This document shows positions 34,036 through 43,032 of a stretch of 64,000 nucleotides of DNA, piece after piece; the stretch's first letter is position 1, and the number at the start of each line of letters is the position of its first letter. A program made the translations under genes and the position numbers. The stretch covers positions 558,001 through 622,000 of the forward strand of contig NZ_CP107976.1 in NCBI RefSeq assembly GCF_036099295.1, read 5' to 3'. A model generated the notes under the pieces. It did not search any database and was not told the DNA's origin. It saw only the letters and a program-made list of their open reading frames with translations. The stretch comes from Streptomyces sp. NBC_00358. Lineage in GTDB: Bacteria > Actinomycetota > Actinomycetes > Streptomycetales > Streptomycetaceae.

Positions 34036-34989
34036 GTGACCGACCACGATGACTCCGCGACTGTCCGGCCCATGGCCCTGGCTTGGGTGAACCAGCACCT
34101 GGACGTCGGCGAACGGATCCTCAGGACCGAGGCGCTGCACGGCGGCATCACCGCCGAAATGCGCAGGCTGACCATCGGCACGCGGGAAGCGGGCACCCGT
34201 GACCTGGTGCTGCGGACCTTCGTCGACGTGGAGCACGCCGAGGACTGGCTGCACCGGGAGGCCGACGCCCTCACCCTGCTCGCGGGGACCGGCGTGCCGG
34301 CCCCCGGACTGGTCGCGTTCGATCCGACTGCCGCGTACTGCGAGTATCCATCGCTGCTCATGACACATCTCGCGGGCCGGACGGTACTCGACGACGAGGG
34401 GCTGGAGACGCGTGTCCCTCTGCTGGCCCGTCAACTCGTGGCCATCCACGCGGTGCGACCCGCCGAGCGGCCCCGGGAGTACGTGGCATGGACGACCGCC
34501 GACACGGTCGTGACTCCCGAGGGCGCCGACGCGGCGGCATGGGCCGCGGCGATCGACGTGATCCGCAGGCCCGCGCCGCCCGGTGAAGGGCGATTCCTGC
34601 ACCGGGACTTCCACCCCGGCAACGTGCTGTTCGACGTACCGCACGCACAGCCGGCGGGCGCCCGGATCACCGGCGTCGTCGACTGGGCGGCGGCCTCCTG
34701 GGGCCCGGCGGATCTCGACGTGGCGCACTGCTCCACCAATCTCGCGCTGCTGCACGGCCCGGCCTGGGGTCCGCGGTTCGCCGAGGCCTACGAGGAGGCC
34801 GGCGGGGTGCTGGCCGCGGCCGCGAACGAGCGGCTGTACTGGCGGGTGCGGGACGGGCTGGCGTTCTCGGAGGACCTGAGGGCGGCGGCGCGGCCCTGGC
34901 GGCGGGCAGGGAGGACGGAGCTGACGACGCGAGCCGTGGAGGAGCGGCTGGACGCCTACGTCATCGCGCTGATGGACGAGCTCGGCTGA
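34036..34989 (+). CDS. Aminoglycoside phosphotransferase-family kinase
   Basis: 317 residues. The kinase-like fold is marked by the catalytic loop FLHRDFHPGNVLF (HxDxxxxN, residues 195-207) and the metal-binding GVVDWAAASWGPADLD. Early residues VLRTFVDVEHAEDWLHREADAL carry the nucleotide-lobe pattern. The family includes aminoglycoside, homoserine and choline-type kinases and many of unknown substrate. There is no resistance cluster around it, so it should not be called a resistance gene. GTG 34036 is preceded by AGGTGG. Confidence 0.85.
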   Translation: MTDHDDSATVRPMALAWVNQHLDVGERILRTEALHGGITAEMRRLTIGTREAGTRDLVLRTFVDVEHAEDWLHREADALTLLAGTGVPAPGLVAFDPTAAYCEYPSLLMTHLAGRTVLDDEGLETRVPLLARQLVAIHAVRPAERPREYVAWTTADTVVTPEGADAAAWAAAIDVIRRPAPPGEGRFLHRDFHPGNVLFDVPHAQPAGARITGVVDWAAASWGPADLDVAHCSTNLALLHGPAWGPRFAEAYEEAGGVLAAAANERLYWRVRDGLAFSEDLRAAARPWRRAGRTELTTRAVEERLDAYVIALMDELG

Positions 34990-35028
34990 GCCGACGCGCT
35001 CCGGGACGCCTACCGCCCCGTCCGGGCA

Positions 35029-35050
35029 CCTCGGCGGACGAAAGCCGAGG
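35029..35050. terminator. Possible weak hairpin between convergent genes
   Basis: CCTCGGC (35029-35035) pairs with GCCGAGG (35044-35050) across an 8-base loop, 40 bases after the phosphotransferase stop and before the convergent PIG-L stop. The stem is only 7 bp. Confidence 0.35.
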
Positions 35051-35119
35051 AACCCGGTGGGCCGCCAGGCCGTGGCAGGCGAGGGGCCCGATGGACGCGA
35101 GGGGCCCCGATGGCCGTCG

Positions 35120-36019
35120 TTACACCGATCCGGTCTTGTAGTTCGAGGGAAGGGTGTACACGAACTCCCGTGGATCGGCGTACGCCTGCTCCAGCCAGAC
35201 GGGGACGCTGTGGTAGCCGAGGGTGTAGAGGTTCCGGCTGGGGTCCCAGGTGTTATAGGCCAGGATCGAGGAGCGCTTCTTGGCCATGTGGGCCGCCGGG
35301 ATGTTCAGCACGTACGCGGCGCCGCGGTCGCGGTCGGCGGGGTTGGGATACTGCTCGTAGGCGTAGATGTGGTTGAAGCGAACGTCGGTGAGTTCGCCGT
35401 TCTTCATGAGCCAGTAGGCGGCGTCGCTGCACGCCTTGTGCGTGGGGTTCCCGTCCAGCCACCCGGCCGCGAACTTGTGCGAGGCTCCGGGATACTGCTG
35501 GGCGAGTGCCCGGACCTTGGCCATGATCTTCTTGACGAAGTTGTCGTAGTCGCCGAAGGCTTCGTCGGACAGCTTGAAGTTGATGACCTTGTCGACGCCC
35601 AGCGCCTTGGCGGAGAGGTTGAACTCGGCCGTGCGGCCGGTGACGACCTCCGGTGTCGGCCAGCTCTCCTGCCACCCGAGCTTGTGGTAGTGGTTGGGGG
35701 CGGAACAATTGGCGCCCAGACTCTGGCAGTCGCCCTGGTTCATGTACGCGGCGAGGTCACCGTTCTCGCCCTTGCTGACCAGCACCAGGTAGACCGGCCT
35801 GCCGGCCGCCTTGTGCTCCAGTATCGAACCGGCGAGTCCGATGGCCTCGTCGTCCTGGTGCGGCGAGTAGAAGATCGCCGGGGCCGCGGCCGCCGATGCG
35901 CCGGGAGCGCCCAAGGTGGTGTCGAGTGCAACTCCCGCGGCCACCAGGCCGGTGGTCGTCAGCATCGACCTTCGGGTGAGGCCGGGCGACGTGGGGCGGT
36001 TCGGGTCGTGGGCAGGCAT
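35120..36019 (-). CDS. Secreted PIG-L family deacetylase
   Basis: 299 residues. A Tat signal (LTRRSMLTTTGLVAAGVAL) precedes the deacetylase domain. The zinc motif is FYSPHQDDEAIG, where most relatives have HPDDE; the His and Asp ligands are kept. VYLVLVSKGENGDLAAYM follows as the next conserved block. The family removes acetyl groups from N-acetylglucosaminyl compounds such as mycothiol or glycan precursors; an exported member more likely acts on extracellular glycans. ATG 36019 follows GAGAGGAA. Four cysteines suggest disulfides. Confidence 0.88.
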   Translation of the reverse strand: MPAHDPNRPTSPGLTRRSMLTTTGLVAAGVALDTTLGAPGASAAAAPAIFYSPHQDDEAIGLAGSILEHKAAGRPVYLVLVSKGENGDLAAYMNQGDCQSLGANCSAPNHYHKLGWQESWPTPEVVTGRTAEFNLSAKALGVDKVINFKLSDEAFGDYDNFVKKIMAKVRALAQQYPGASHKFAAGWLDGNPTHKACSDAAYWLMKNGELTDVRFNHIYAYEQYPNPADRDRGAAYVLNIPAAHMAKKRSSILAYNTWDPSRNLYTLGYHSVPVWLEQAYADPREFVYTLPSNYKTGSV

Positions 36020-36287
36020 GGGGTCGTTCCTCTCACGCGGTGAGTGTGCTGCCGCGGAAGCGCGATCACACGAGGTGCGGGCGCTGTGCCGTGGCGTGAG
36101 CCCACGCTGCCAGGCGTCACTGACGTTCTACTGACGTTTTCCTGCTGGCCGGAAACCCATGGTCCGGCAGCGGCTGAGCGGCATCGGCCGACGTCGGGGG
36201 AACGGCAGCGGTGACGCGCCCTACCGCGCGCCCCCTTCGTGCTGCTCCCCTTGAAGTCCGTCGCTCCAGGAAGGAAGCGCGCCTCAC
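36020..36287. other. Divergent promoter region
   Basis: 268 bases between the PIG-L gene and the small ORF before the ABC transporter. No repeats or further genes are visible. GGAAGGAA at about 36269-36276 may be the ribosome site for the small ORF. Confidence 0.4.
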
Positions 36288-36458
36288 GTGTTCACCACGC
36301 AGAAGGACTGGAACTCCGGCTGTGCCGCCGGCCGCCGCCGCAGCCGACCCGGCGACGGGGAACGGTCCCGCTCGCCGGTCGTCACACGCTTCCAGCCACT
36401 CCCCCGGTGGTTCTTCCCTCGGGTGCTGTCGCGGCCGGCGCGGGGAAACATCCTGTGA
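36288..36458 (+). CDS. Small Arg-rich ORF coupled to the ABC exporter
   Basis: 56 codons from GTG 36288. Its TGA (36456-36458) shares its last base with the ATG of the ABC transporter (TGATG), the classic coupling arrangement. The product begins MFTTQKDWNSGCAAGRRR and is basic, with a single cysteine. GGAAGGAA lies 11 bases upstream. It may be a precursor or leader peptide for the transporter, or only a translated leader. There is no recognisable family, so the call is tentative. Confidence 0.35.
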   Translation: MFTTQKDWNSGCAAGRRRSRPGDGERSRSPVVTRFQPLPRWFFPRVLSRPARGNIL

Positions 36459-38455
36459 TGAGGATTCTGGGGCGCGTGCGGATGACCGAGCCGGTGGTCT
36501 CCGACGCGGAGCGGGAGTTGTTCGGCGGTCCGCTGCGCTACGACATGGGCTGGTCCCAACACGAGCGTGCACCACTCGACCTGACCATGATGTCGGCTCT
36601 GCGCTCCATGCCGTCTCTGGTCGCCGCGACCTTGCGGATGGCCTGGAACGCGGACCGGAGAGCGTTGTCGGCTGTCGCGATCAGTGAGATCGGGCAGGGC
36701 ATCACGGCTGCGGTCGGCCTGCTCGCGGTGAACGCCGTCATGCACGCCCTGCTGGGCTCGGGCGCGCCGGTCGAGCGCCTGCACGCGGTCCTGCCCGGCC
36801 TGCTGGCGGCGGCCGGAATCGCGGTGGTCAACTCCGCTCTGGCCGGATGGTCCACCTCACGGGCGGGGCGCCTTGAGCCCCTGGTCGAGCGGATCGCAAC
36901 CACCCAGTACCTGGCCGCGGCCACGGCGGTCGAACTGGAGGCCATCGAGGACCCGGACTTCCGGCGGCTGATCGACGTCGCCCAGTTCGGTGCCGACTCC
37001 GCTCGCCGCATGATCGGTGCCTGCGTGGCCGCGGTGAACGGCACCCTCTCCCTGATCGCCACGGCCGGCGTGCTCACCGTCCTGCACCCGGCCCTGTTGC
37101 CGATGCTGATCCTGATCGCGGCGCCGCGTGGCTGGGGCGCCATGCGGGTGGCGCAGGAGCGCTATGTGTCGGTGATGAGCTGGATCGAGCATGTGCGGGC
37201 CAGCCGCCTCATCGGCAACCTGCTGACCGAGCGCACCGCCGCGCAGGAGGTGCGTATCCACGCCGTCGGCCCGTTCCTGCTCAGCCGGTACTGCCGCATG
37301 GCCGAGAGTGCCGAGGCCGAGCAGGGACGGCTGGCGTCCAGCAAGGCCGTGACCGAGTGGGTTGCCGCCGCTTTGTCGGGGCTCGCTCTGGCCGCCACGT
37401 ACGGGACGATGTTCTGGCTGGTCATGAGCGGGCACATGAGCCTGGCGGTGGCGGGTACCGCCGTCATCGCCGTCCGTTCCGGCTCGGCGAGCCTGGGCAC
37501 GCTGGTGATGAACGTGAACCAGTTGCACGAGGAATCCCTCTACATTCGCGATCACTCCCGCTTCCTGGACGAGGCGGCGAAACGTGCCATACCCGGCGGG
37601 GGCGAGGCTGTTCCGGCACAGGTGAAGCAGGTCGTCCTCGATCAGGTGACGTACCGCTATCCCGACCGGGAGACAGCCGCCCTGGACGGGGTGTCGCTCA
37701 CCCTGCCCATGGGCTCGGTCACGGCCGTGGTGGGCGAGAACGGTTCGGGCAAGAGCACCTTGATGAAGGTCCTGTCGGGCCTGCTGCTGCCGCAGAGCGG
37801 GAGCGTGCTGTGGGGCGATGCCGAGTTGGCGTCCTTGGACCGCGCCCAGGTTTTCGACCGGGTCGCGCTGCTCACCCAGGACTTTCAACGCTGGCCCGTG
37901 ACAGCCGCGTTGAACATCCGGCTGGGCCGGCCCTCGCACGAGGCCACCGCCGAGGACCTGCAGCCGTCCGTCGACTACGCGGGAGCCGACACAGTCATCG
38001 CGAAACTGCCCGACGGCATGCAGAGCCTGCTGGCACGGATGTTCCGGGGGGCCAGCGAACTCTCGGGCGGGGAATGGCAGAAGGTCGGTCTCGCCCGCAC
38101 CCACTGGCGCAGCACCACGTCCACGGCGGACGGTGTCCTCATCGTGGACGAGCCCACCTCGGCGCTCGATCCGGAAGCCGAGATCACCGCGTTCAACCGC
38201 ATCCGCCGCCTCGCCGCCCCCAACAGGGCCGTTGTCCTCGTCACCCACCGCATGTCCGGCGTCCGTCATGCCGACCGCATCTACGTCCTGCACGAGGGCC
38301 GACTGGCCGAACAGGGAAGCCACGACGAGTTGGTGGCGGCTCAGGGCCGCTACGCCGCGATGTTCGACGCCCAAGCCGCCCAGTACGCCCCGGCCCCGCC
38401 CCCCGTCCCTCCCATTCCGCACCCGTCCTCGACACCCGTCACAGACCCCGCCTGA
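36458..38455 (+). CDS. ABC exporter, fused membrane and ATPase domains
   Basis: 665 residues from ATG 36458. An N-terminal soluble stretch of about 40 residues is followed by a six-helix exporter domain (about 60-345; for example GQGITAAVGLLAVNAVMHAL, ALSGLALAATYGTMFWLVM). The ATPase domain has Walker A VVGENGSGKST, Q loop LLTQDFQRWP, signature ELSGGEWQKVGLAR, Walker B GVLIVDEPTSALDPEAE and H loop VLVTHRM. The C-terminal 30 residues are Pro-rich. The arrangement is like exporters near ribosomal-peptide clusters, but no modification enzymes are visible here. It would act as a homodimer. Substrate unknown. Confidence 0.9.
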   Translation: MRILGRVRMTEPVVSDAERELFGGPLRYDMGWSQHERAPLDLTMMSALRSMPSLVAATLRMAWNADRRALSAVAISEIGQGITAAVGLLAVNAVMHALLGSGAPVERLHAVLPGLLAAAGIAVVNSALAGWSTSRAGRLEPLVERIATTQYLAAATAVELEAIEDPDFRRLIDVAQFGADSARRMIGACVAAVNGTLSLIATAGVLTVLHPALLPMLILIAAPRGWGAMRVAQERYVSVMSWIEHVRASRLIGNLLTERTAAQEVRIHAVGPFLLSRYCRMAESAEAEQGRLASSKAVTEWVAAALSGLALAATYGTMFWLVMSGHMSLAVAGTAVIAVRSGSASLGTLVMNVNQLHEESLYIRDHSRFLDEAAKRAIPGGGEAVPAQVKQVVLDQVTYRYPDRETAALDGVSLTLPMGSVTAVVGENGSGKSTLMKVLSGLLLPQSGSVLWGDAELASLDRAQVFDRVALLTQDFQRWPVTAALNIRLGRPSHEATAEDLQPSVDYAGADTVIAKLPDGMQSLLARMFRGASELSGGEWQKVGLARTHWRSTTSTADGVLIVDEPTSALDPEAEITAFNRIRRLAAPNRAVVLVTHRMSGVRHADRIYVLHEGRLAEQGSHDELVAAQGRYAAMFDAQAAQYAPAPPPVPPIPHPSSTPVTDPA

Positions 38456-38555
38456 CCGGATGCCCTGGGCCTGCCTGCCCGCTCTCCGATGTGTGGCGGT
38501 GGAGAGGGGTGGCCGGTGCGTTCGGCCAGGGCTGGGCTGCGCACGTCAGGTCAGG

Positions 38556-39689
38556 TCAGAGGCCGCCGGTGTTGAGCAGCCGGTTGGGGGTGTCGGAGCG
38601 GACGCCGCGCAGGACACCAAGGGTGGCCGTGTGGTCGAGCCAGACGTGGACCTCGTGAGCCGTGGCGTGGGGGTGTGCCGACAGGTACAGCGCGATCACG
38701 CCGGTCGCGTGGGGCGCGGCCCAGGACGTCGCGCCGTCGTTCTCCGTGGTCGTTCCACCGCCGGCGAGGGCGGCGGTCACCTTCTGGCCGGGTGCGTACA
38801 GGTCGACGCAGCGTCCGTAGCCCGATCCGTAGGAGCCGCCGTCGCTCCACGGGCGGTCGTTCGAGGTGGAGGCCGCGACGACGATCGTGCCGGGGACGCC
38901 GGCCGGGGAGTGCTTGCAGGCGTCGTCATGGAAGTTTCCGGCCGACACCACCGTCGGGATCCCCGCGTCGACCATCTTCTTCACGGCGGCTTCCACGGCC
39001 GCCGACCGGTGGTCGAAGTTGAGCGACATGTTCACCACCGCCGGCTTCTGCGCGTGCGCGGTGACCCACTTGACCGACTTCACCACGGCCGCCTCGGCCG
39101 CCGCCGGGGAACCACCGCCCGCGCTCTCGCACAGGATGCCCTGGACCCGTACGAGGTCCGCCTTGGGCGCCACCCCGTACCTCGCCCCGCCGATGATGCC
39201 CGCGACGAACGTGCCGTGGCCGACGCCCGCCTCGTTGAAGCAGTCACCTGAGTCCTTCGGGCCCACGAAGTCGGCGCCGAGGTGGGCGCGGCCGCCGAAC
39301 TCGTGGTGGGCGATGTCCATGCCGGTGTCGATCACGTAGACGTGAACACCCTTGCCCGTGGCGGTGGTGGTGAACTTGCCGTTCAGCGGGCGCGACCGCT
39401 GGTCCAGAGTGTCCAGGTTCCACGGTACGTGCCGGGTGACGGGCGCCGCCGCTGTCCGCGCGACCGCGGACAACTTCCCCCCGGCACCGGGAGACGTGGG
39501 CGCGGCCCCGGACGCGGCGTGCCCGAAGGGAGCCACGGACTCCCCCTTCCCCTTCCCCTTCACGTGCGCGGGGAGCGTCCCGCCGTTCCCCGCGGCCGCC
39601 GCGCCCGCTTCCCCACCGCAGGCCGAGGCCCCGAGTACCGTCGCCATGGCCGCCACCAACAGGCCGGCCTTCGTCACGTTCCGCGTCAC
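38556..39689 (-). CDS. S8 family serine protease (subtilase), lipoprotein
   Basis: 377 residues. A lipoprotein signal (AGLLVAAMATVLGASACGGE, lipobox Cys at 24) and a Gly/Pro linker with GKGKGES precede the subtilisin domain. The triad is Asp in HVYVIDTGMDIAHH, His in GHGTFVAGIIGG and Ser in GATSWAAPHATG; the oxyanion Asn is likely the one in VVSAGNFHDD. The usual GTS before the catalytic Ser is ATS here. No inhibitor_I9 prodomain is visible, only a short 75-residue pro-region. It degrades proteins at the cell surface. Confidence 0.9.
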   Translation of the reverse strand: MTRNVTKAGLLVAAMATVLGASACGGEAGAAAAGNGGTLPAHVKGKGKGESVAPFGHAASGAAPTSPGAGGKLSAVARTAAAPVTRHVPWNLDTLDQRSRPLNGKFTTTATGKGVHVYVIDTGMDIAHHEFGGRAHLGADFVGPKDSGDCFNEAGVGHGTFVAGIIGGARYGVAPKADLVRVQGILCESAGGGSPAAAEAAVVKSVKWVTAHAQKPAVVNMSLNFDHRSAAVEAAVKKMVDAGIPTVVSAGNFHDDACKHSPAGVPGTIVVAASTSNDRPWSDGGSYGSGYGRCVDLYAPGQKVTAALAGGGTTTENDGATSWAAPHATGVIALYLSAHPHATAHEVHVWLDHTATLGVLRGVRSDTPNRLLNTGGL

Positions 39690-40119
39690 AACGTCCCCCT
39701 ATACCCCTGCTTCGTACACAGTCAGCGCACAAGACGACCACAAGGGGCGGGCGGTTCCGGCGGGGCCGACGAGAGGGGACAGATGTACGATTCGGGGCTG
39801 ACTGGCCCACGTGTCGACGGCGGCTCGGTGACAGTGCTTCGAGGCTGTGCGCGGAGTTCGGTGAATTCGGTGAATTCGGCGAGCAGGGTGGTCCCGTCGC
39901 TTGACGCGCTCGTCACCGGTCCGCGCGCGTTCCGCGCCGCAGACGGCTTCGACCTTCGCGGGCATCAGCACGTCTGCGAAGGCCGTCCTCACGCGCACAC
40001 GCCCGACAGACATCCTGGAACGGGCTCCAACCTGGGAAAATTCAGGTGCCCGGCAGGGACGGGCCGCCCTATCCTCGGACGGTTTGCAACCGTCCATCTG
40101 CCCCCTGATCGGACACCTC
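39690..40119. other. Intergenic region between divergent protease and MFS genes
   Basis: 430 bases. GTGAATTCG is repeated exactly in tandem at 39861-39869 and 39870-39878, with a partial third copy before it. No gene on either strand looks real. Promoters for both divergent genes should lie here. Confidence 0.4.
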
Positions 40120-41400
40120 GTGAAGTCCTTGATTCCTGGCGTGCTGCGCGACGAGCCGCAGTTCGCCCGCCTGTTCGTCGGGCAGTCGCTTTCGGTGCTG
40201 GGCGACCGCGTCTCGTTCGTAGCCATCCCGTTCGCGGTGCTCTCGGTCAGCGGGTCCGCTTCCGACGTCGGGCTGGTGACGGCGTCGGGGCTGTTTCCCA
40301 TGCTGCTGTTCGCCCTGGTGGGTGGCGTGTGGGCGGACCGTTTCCGGCGGCACCGCGTCATGCTGGTCTCCGATGTGGTGCGGTGTGCCGTGCAGGGGCT
40401 CATGGCCGCACTGCTGGTGACCGGTACTGCCAGGATTTCGTACCTCGTACCGCTCATGCTGGTGTTCGGCACGGCAGACGCGTTCTTCATGCCGGCTTCC
40501 ACAGGGCTGTTGCCTCTGCTGGTCGGGCCTGACCGGTTGCGCGAGGCGAACGCCCTCCGGGGGTTCACCCAGTCGTCGACGCTGGTGCTGGGTCCGGCTC
40601 TGGCGGGTGGCCTGGTCGCGTTGCTCGGCCCCGGCGGGGCTCTGGCTCTGGACGCCTTGACCTTCGCCGCCAGTGCCGCGTTCCTGGCCCGGCTGAAACC
40701 TCGTAGCACGGCGGTTGAGACGGCGGAGCCCATCGCCGTGGGGACGTTCCTGAAGGAAGTGCGCGCCGGCTGGGTGCAGGTGCGCAGCCGGACGTGGGTG
40801 TGGTCGGGCATGGCCGCCATAGCCGTCTATCACGTTGTCGTGCTGCCTTCGGTGTTCGTGCTGGGGCCTGTCCTGGCCGAACGGGAGTGGGGCGGGGCGG
40901 CAAGCTGGTCGACCGTGACCGCGGGCTTCGGCATCGGCTCCATCGCCGGAGACATATGCGCCTACCGGCTGAAGGTCCCGCGTCCCATGGTCCTCGCCGC
41001 CGCAGGGCTCGCCGTGGCGTCCTGCCAGGCGATCATCATCGGCTCCGGCACCTCAATCGTCTTGATCACGATCCTCGAAGCGGTCACCGGTGTCGGCGTC
41101 TCCCTCTTCTTCGTCCTGTGGGAGACCGCGCTGCAGACGCACGTGCCCGAAGCCGCCCTGTCCCGGGTGAGTTCCTACGACTACCTGCTGTCCGCCGGAC
41201 TCATGCCGCTGGGTCTCGTACTGGCCGGTCCGGTGTCCGACGCGCTCGGTGTGCGACCCACCCTCTACGCCATGACGGTCCTCGGGGTTCCCGCTGCCCT
41301 CGCGCTGCTCTTGGTCCCAGCAGTACGACGCCTCCCGGCACACGCCACGGACCCGGCGAACGACGGCGTCCTCGCCGCCTCGGAGGCAAGCCTGCTGTGA
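40120..41400 (+). CDS. MFS transporter (enterobactin exporter-like)
   Basis: 426 residues from GTG 40120; the open frame continues 73 codons upstream but that part is Arg/Thr-rich and not transporter-like. Twelve predicted helices. The N-terminus RDEPQFARLFVGQSLSVLGD with VSFVAIPFAVLSV, and the loop 2-3 motif GGVWADRFRRHRVMLVSD, are typical of the MFS_3/EntS-type drug and siderophore exporters. It stands alone; export of a small toxic molecule is likely, but the substrate is unknown. Confidence 0.86.
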   Translation: MKSLIPGVLRDEPQFARLFVGQSLSVLGDRVSFVAIPFAVLSVSGSASDVGLVTASGLFPMLLFALVGGVWADRFRRHRVMLVSDVVRCAVQGLMAALLVTGTARISYLVPLMLVFGTADAFFMPASTGLLPLLVGPDRLREANALRGFTQSSTLVLGPALAGGLVALLGPGGALALDALTFAASAAFLARLKPRSTAVETAEPIAVGTFLKEVRAGWVQVRSRTWVWSGMAAIAVYHVVVLPSVFVLGPVLAEREWGGAASWSTVTAGFGIGSIAGDICAYRLKVPRPMVLAAAGLAVASCQAIIIGSGTSIVLITILEAVTGVGVSLFFVLWETALQTHVPEAALSRVSSYDYLLSAGLMPLGLVLAGPVSDALGVRPTLYAMTVLGVPAALALLLVPAVRRLPAHATDPANDGVLAASEASLL

Positions 41401-41530
41401 GAGCGGTCAGCCGAGCGGCCCGCTGCCGCGGTGCCAGTCACTCCCGTCGCCAACGACCAGGCGTTCGCAGGATCACTGCTCCGACTACGCCCGGGGGCTC
41501 AACCCGCACGACGCGACCCTGTGGGGCGAC

Positions 41531-41594
41531 GGCGGCCTGCGGACGTTGATCAGCGGGTCGGTTGGCGGCCTCCCGACGTTGATCAGCGGGTCGG
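41531..41594. repeat. 31-bp direct repeat, two copies, 33-bp period
   Basis: GGCGGCCTGCGGACGTTGAT at the start of copy one (41531-41561) is repeated at 41564-41594 with two mismatches near the eighth to eleventh bases; the last 20 bases are identical. Two T bases separate the copies. The second copy overlaps the stop of the WapI-like remnant (41583-41585). Confidence 0.8.
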
Positions 41595-41849
41595 GAACGA
41601 CGTCAGAGCGAGATCCCACTCGTCGGCTGCCTGAAGCAGCGCAGCGGTATCCGCCTGGACCTCCACCGAGTACTGGTAGATGGCCGCTCTGTCACCGCGT
41701 TGCCGCCATGGGGGTGCCGCTTCCAGGGACAGGTGGAGGCGAATCACCGCCCCCGCCTCGCTTCGGTCGTATCGGTTCCCCTGAACTGTGGCGAACTGAT
41801 AGCGCAGCAGGCGAAGTTCGACACTGCATGCATGTTCGATGCGAGGGAA
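41583..41849 (-). pseudogene. WapI-like immunity protein remnant with internal deletion
   Basis: An 88-codon minus-strand frame has no ATG, GTG or TTG before [19 protein letters not shown], which matches the N-terminus of WapI-type immunity proteins. It then jumps directly to [15 protein letters not shown] and [26 protein letters not shown], which match their C-terminal third. The central part (usually about 60-80 residues with a DNWLVIxG stretch) is missing and the start is lost, so this is a decayed gene. WapI proteins protect against the WapA tRNase toxin; no toxin gene is present here. Confidence 0.7.
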
Positions 41850-41878
41850 TCACGGGGCGGATCCTGCGCGTGATGTGG

Positions 41879-42397
41879 TCAGAGGGACGCCAACCAGTCC
41901 GAGGTCTCGTCGGAGTGCCGGAAGCGGAGGGTGTCGAGCGGTGCGAAGCCGGGGTCGAGGGTGCGGCGCTCGACTTCGTCGTGGCGGGCACGGTGTTGCG
42001 ACCAGGACCACCAGACCGGGTGGTCACGCCGCAGCCATTCTCTCCAGGTCTCCCGGTTGCCGCCGAAGACGACCTCGCGTGTGACGGTACGCCGGATGGA
42101 CCGGCGCAGGACTCGGGGCATGACGACGTGCCGGGGGTAGTCCAGCCAGATCACGGTGTCGGCCCGGGTCCACAGCAGATCGCGGACTTCCGGGTACCCG
42201 ATCGAGTCGACGATCCAGCGAGGCCCGGCGGCGATCCTCGACACGTCCTCGGTCAGCTTGTCGTTCACGGCCCAGCCGGGCCCGTTGAAGTACAGCGCGT
42301 CCATCTCGTGGTACGGCAGGCCGAGGCGGCTGCTCACGACCCGGGCGAGAGTGGACTTGCCCGAGCCGGTGACTCCCACCACCAAGATCCGTTCCAT
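41879..42397 (-). CDS. P-loop nucleotide kinase-like protein (adenylate kinase/FlaR type)
   Basis: 172 residues. Walker A ILVVGVTGSGKSTLARVV is at the N-terminus; LPYHEMDALYFNGPGW and WIVDSIGYPEVRDLLWTRAD follow, then TVIWLDYPRHVVMPRVLRRS with the lid-type arginines and ETWREWLRRDHPVWWSW. This is the pattern of the small 'topology modulation protein'/FlaR group of adenylate-kinase-like proteins, whose substrate is unknown. ATG 42397 begins just before the P-loop. Monocistronic. Confidence 0.88.
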   Translation of the reverse strand: MERILVVGVTGSGKSTLARVVSSRLGLPYHEMDALYFNGPGWAVNDKLTEDVSRIAAGPRWIVDSIGYPEVRDLLWTRADTVIWLDYPRHVVMPRVLRRSIRRTVTREVVFGGNRETWREWLRRDHPVWWSWSQHRARHDEVERRTLDPGFAPLDTLRFRHSDETSDWLASL

Positions 42398-42473
42398 CCG
42401 GGCACCCTACCCTCGCGGAAGTGGATCAAGGGGACCGTGCTGTGTGCGGTACGGGTCATGTGATGCTGGCCCC

Positions 42474-42971
42474 GTGACTGATCAACGCGAGATTGTCGTC
42501 GTCCGCTGGCCAGGTCAGGGCCCTTCCGCGATCGAGTTGGCCGAATTGTTGGCGGCCTACCATCTGCGGACGGAGGCCGAGAAGGGCCGGCCTGTTGTCG
42601 ATGTGGACGGCCTGCCGGACCGCTACCGAGCGGAAATCCTGGACCCGCGGGGTGCGTTCCTCGACGGTGTCGTGCTGGTGGCGCTGAACGGCGACACAGC
42701 CGTGGGCTGCCTGGTGCTCACCGCCCCCGTGGACGGGCGGTCAGAGGTCAAGAGGCTCTGGACGGATCCGGCATTCCGGAGCCGCGGCGTCGCGTCCGGC
42801 CTGGTCGGCGCAGCGCTCGCGCACTCCGCGGAAAACGGCGTCAGCACGGTACGGCTGTCGGTGTGGAAGTGGCGGACAGGCGCCATCGCCCTGTACGAGC
42901 GGCTCGGCTTCACCGTCGTCGCATCGTGGGAGGAGCGGGATCAACTGGTGTGCATGGAGCGTGCCGTGTGA
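42474..42971 (+). CDS. GNAT family N-acetyltransferase
   Basis: 165 residues. Acetyl-CoA motif A is EVKRLWTDPAFRSRGVASGL (RxxGxA with SRGVAS), followed by STVRLSVWKWRTGAIALYER and the C-terminal LGFTVVASWEERDQLVCM. The N-terminal part includes LAELLAAYHLRTEAEKGRP, seen in some actinobacterial GNATs. GTG 42474 is the best start. It is followed by a MATE transporter on the same strand. Substrate unknown. Confidence 0.85.
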   Translation: MTDQREIVVVRWPGQGPSAIELAELLAAYHLRTEAEKGRPVVDVDGLPDRYRAEILDPRGAFLDGVVLVALNGDTAVGCLVLTAPVDGRSEVKRLWTDPAFRSRGVASGLVGAALAHSAENGVSTVRLSVWKWRTGAIALYERLGFTVVASWEERDQLVCMERAV

Positions 42972-43032
42972 GTGGCCACAGCCACTCGTTGACGATCGCT
43001 GTGACCAACACACGCGGTTGCGGTTGCTTCGT

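Noticed and set aside
34036..34989. Calling the phosphotransferase an aminoglycoside resistance gene
   Set aside because: Only the broad kinase-fold motifs are seen; neighbours give no sign of an antibiotic cluster.
39861..39878. Tandem GTGAATTCG as an operator
   Set aside because: Only two full copies and no symmetry; it is noted as a short repeat but not supported as a binding site.
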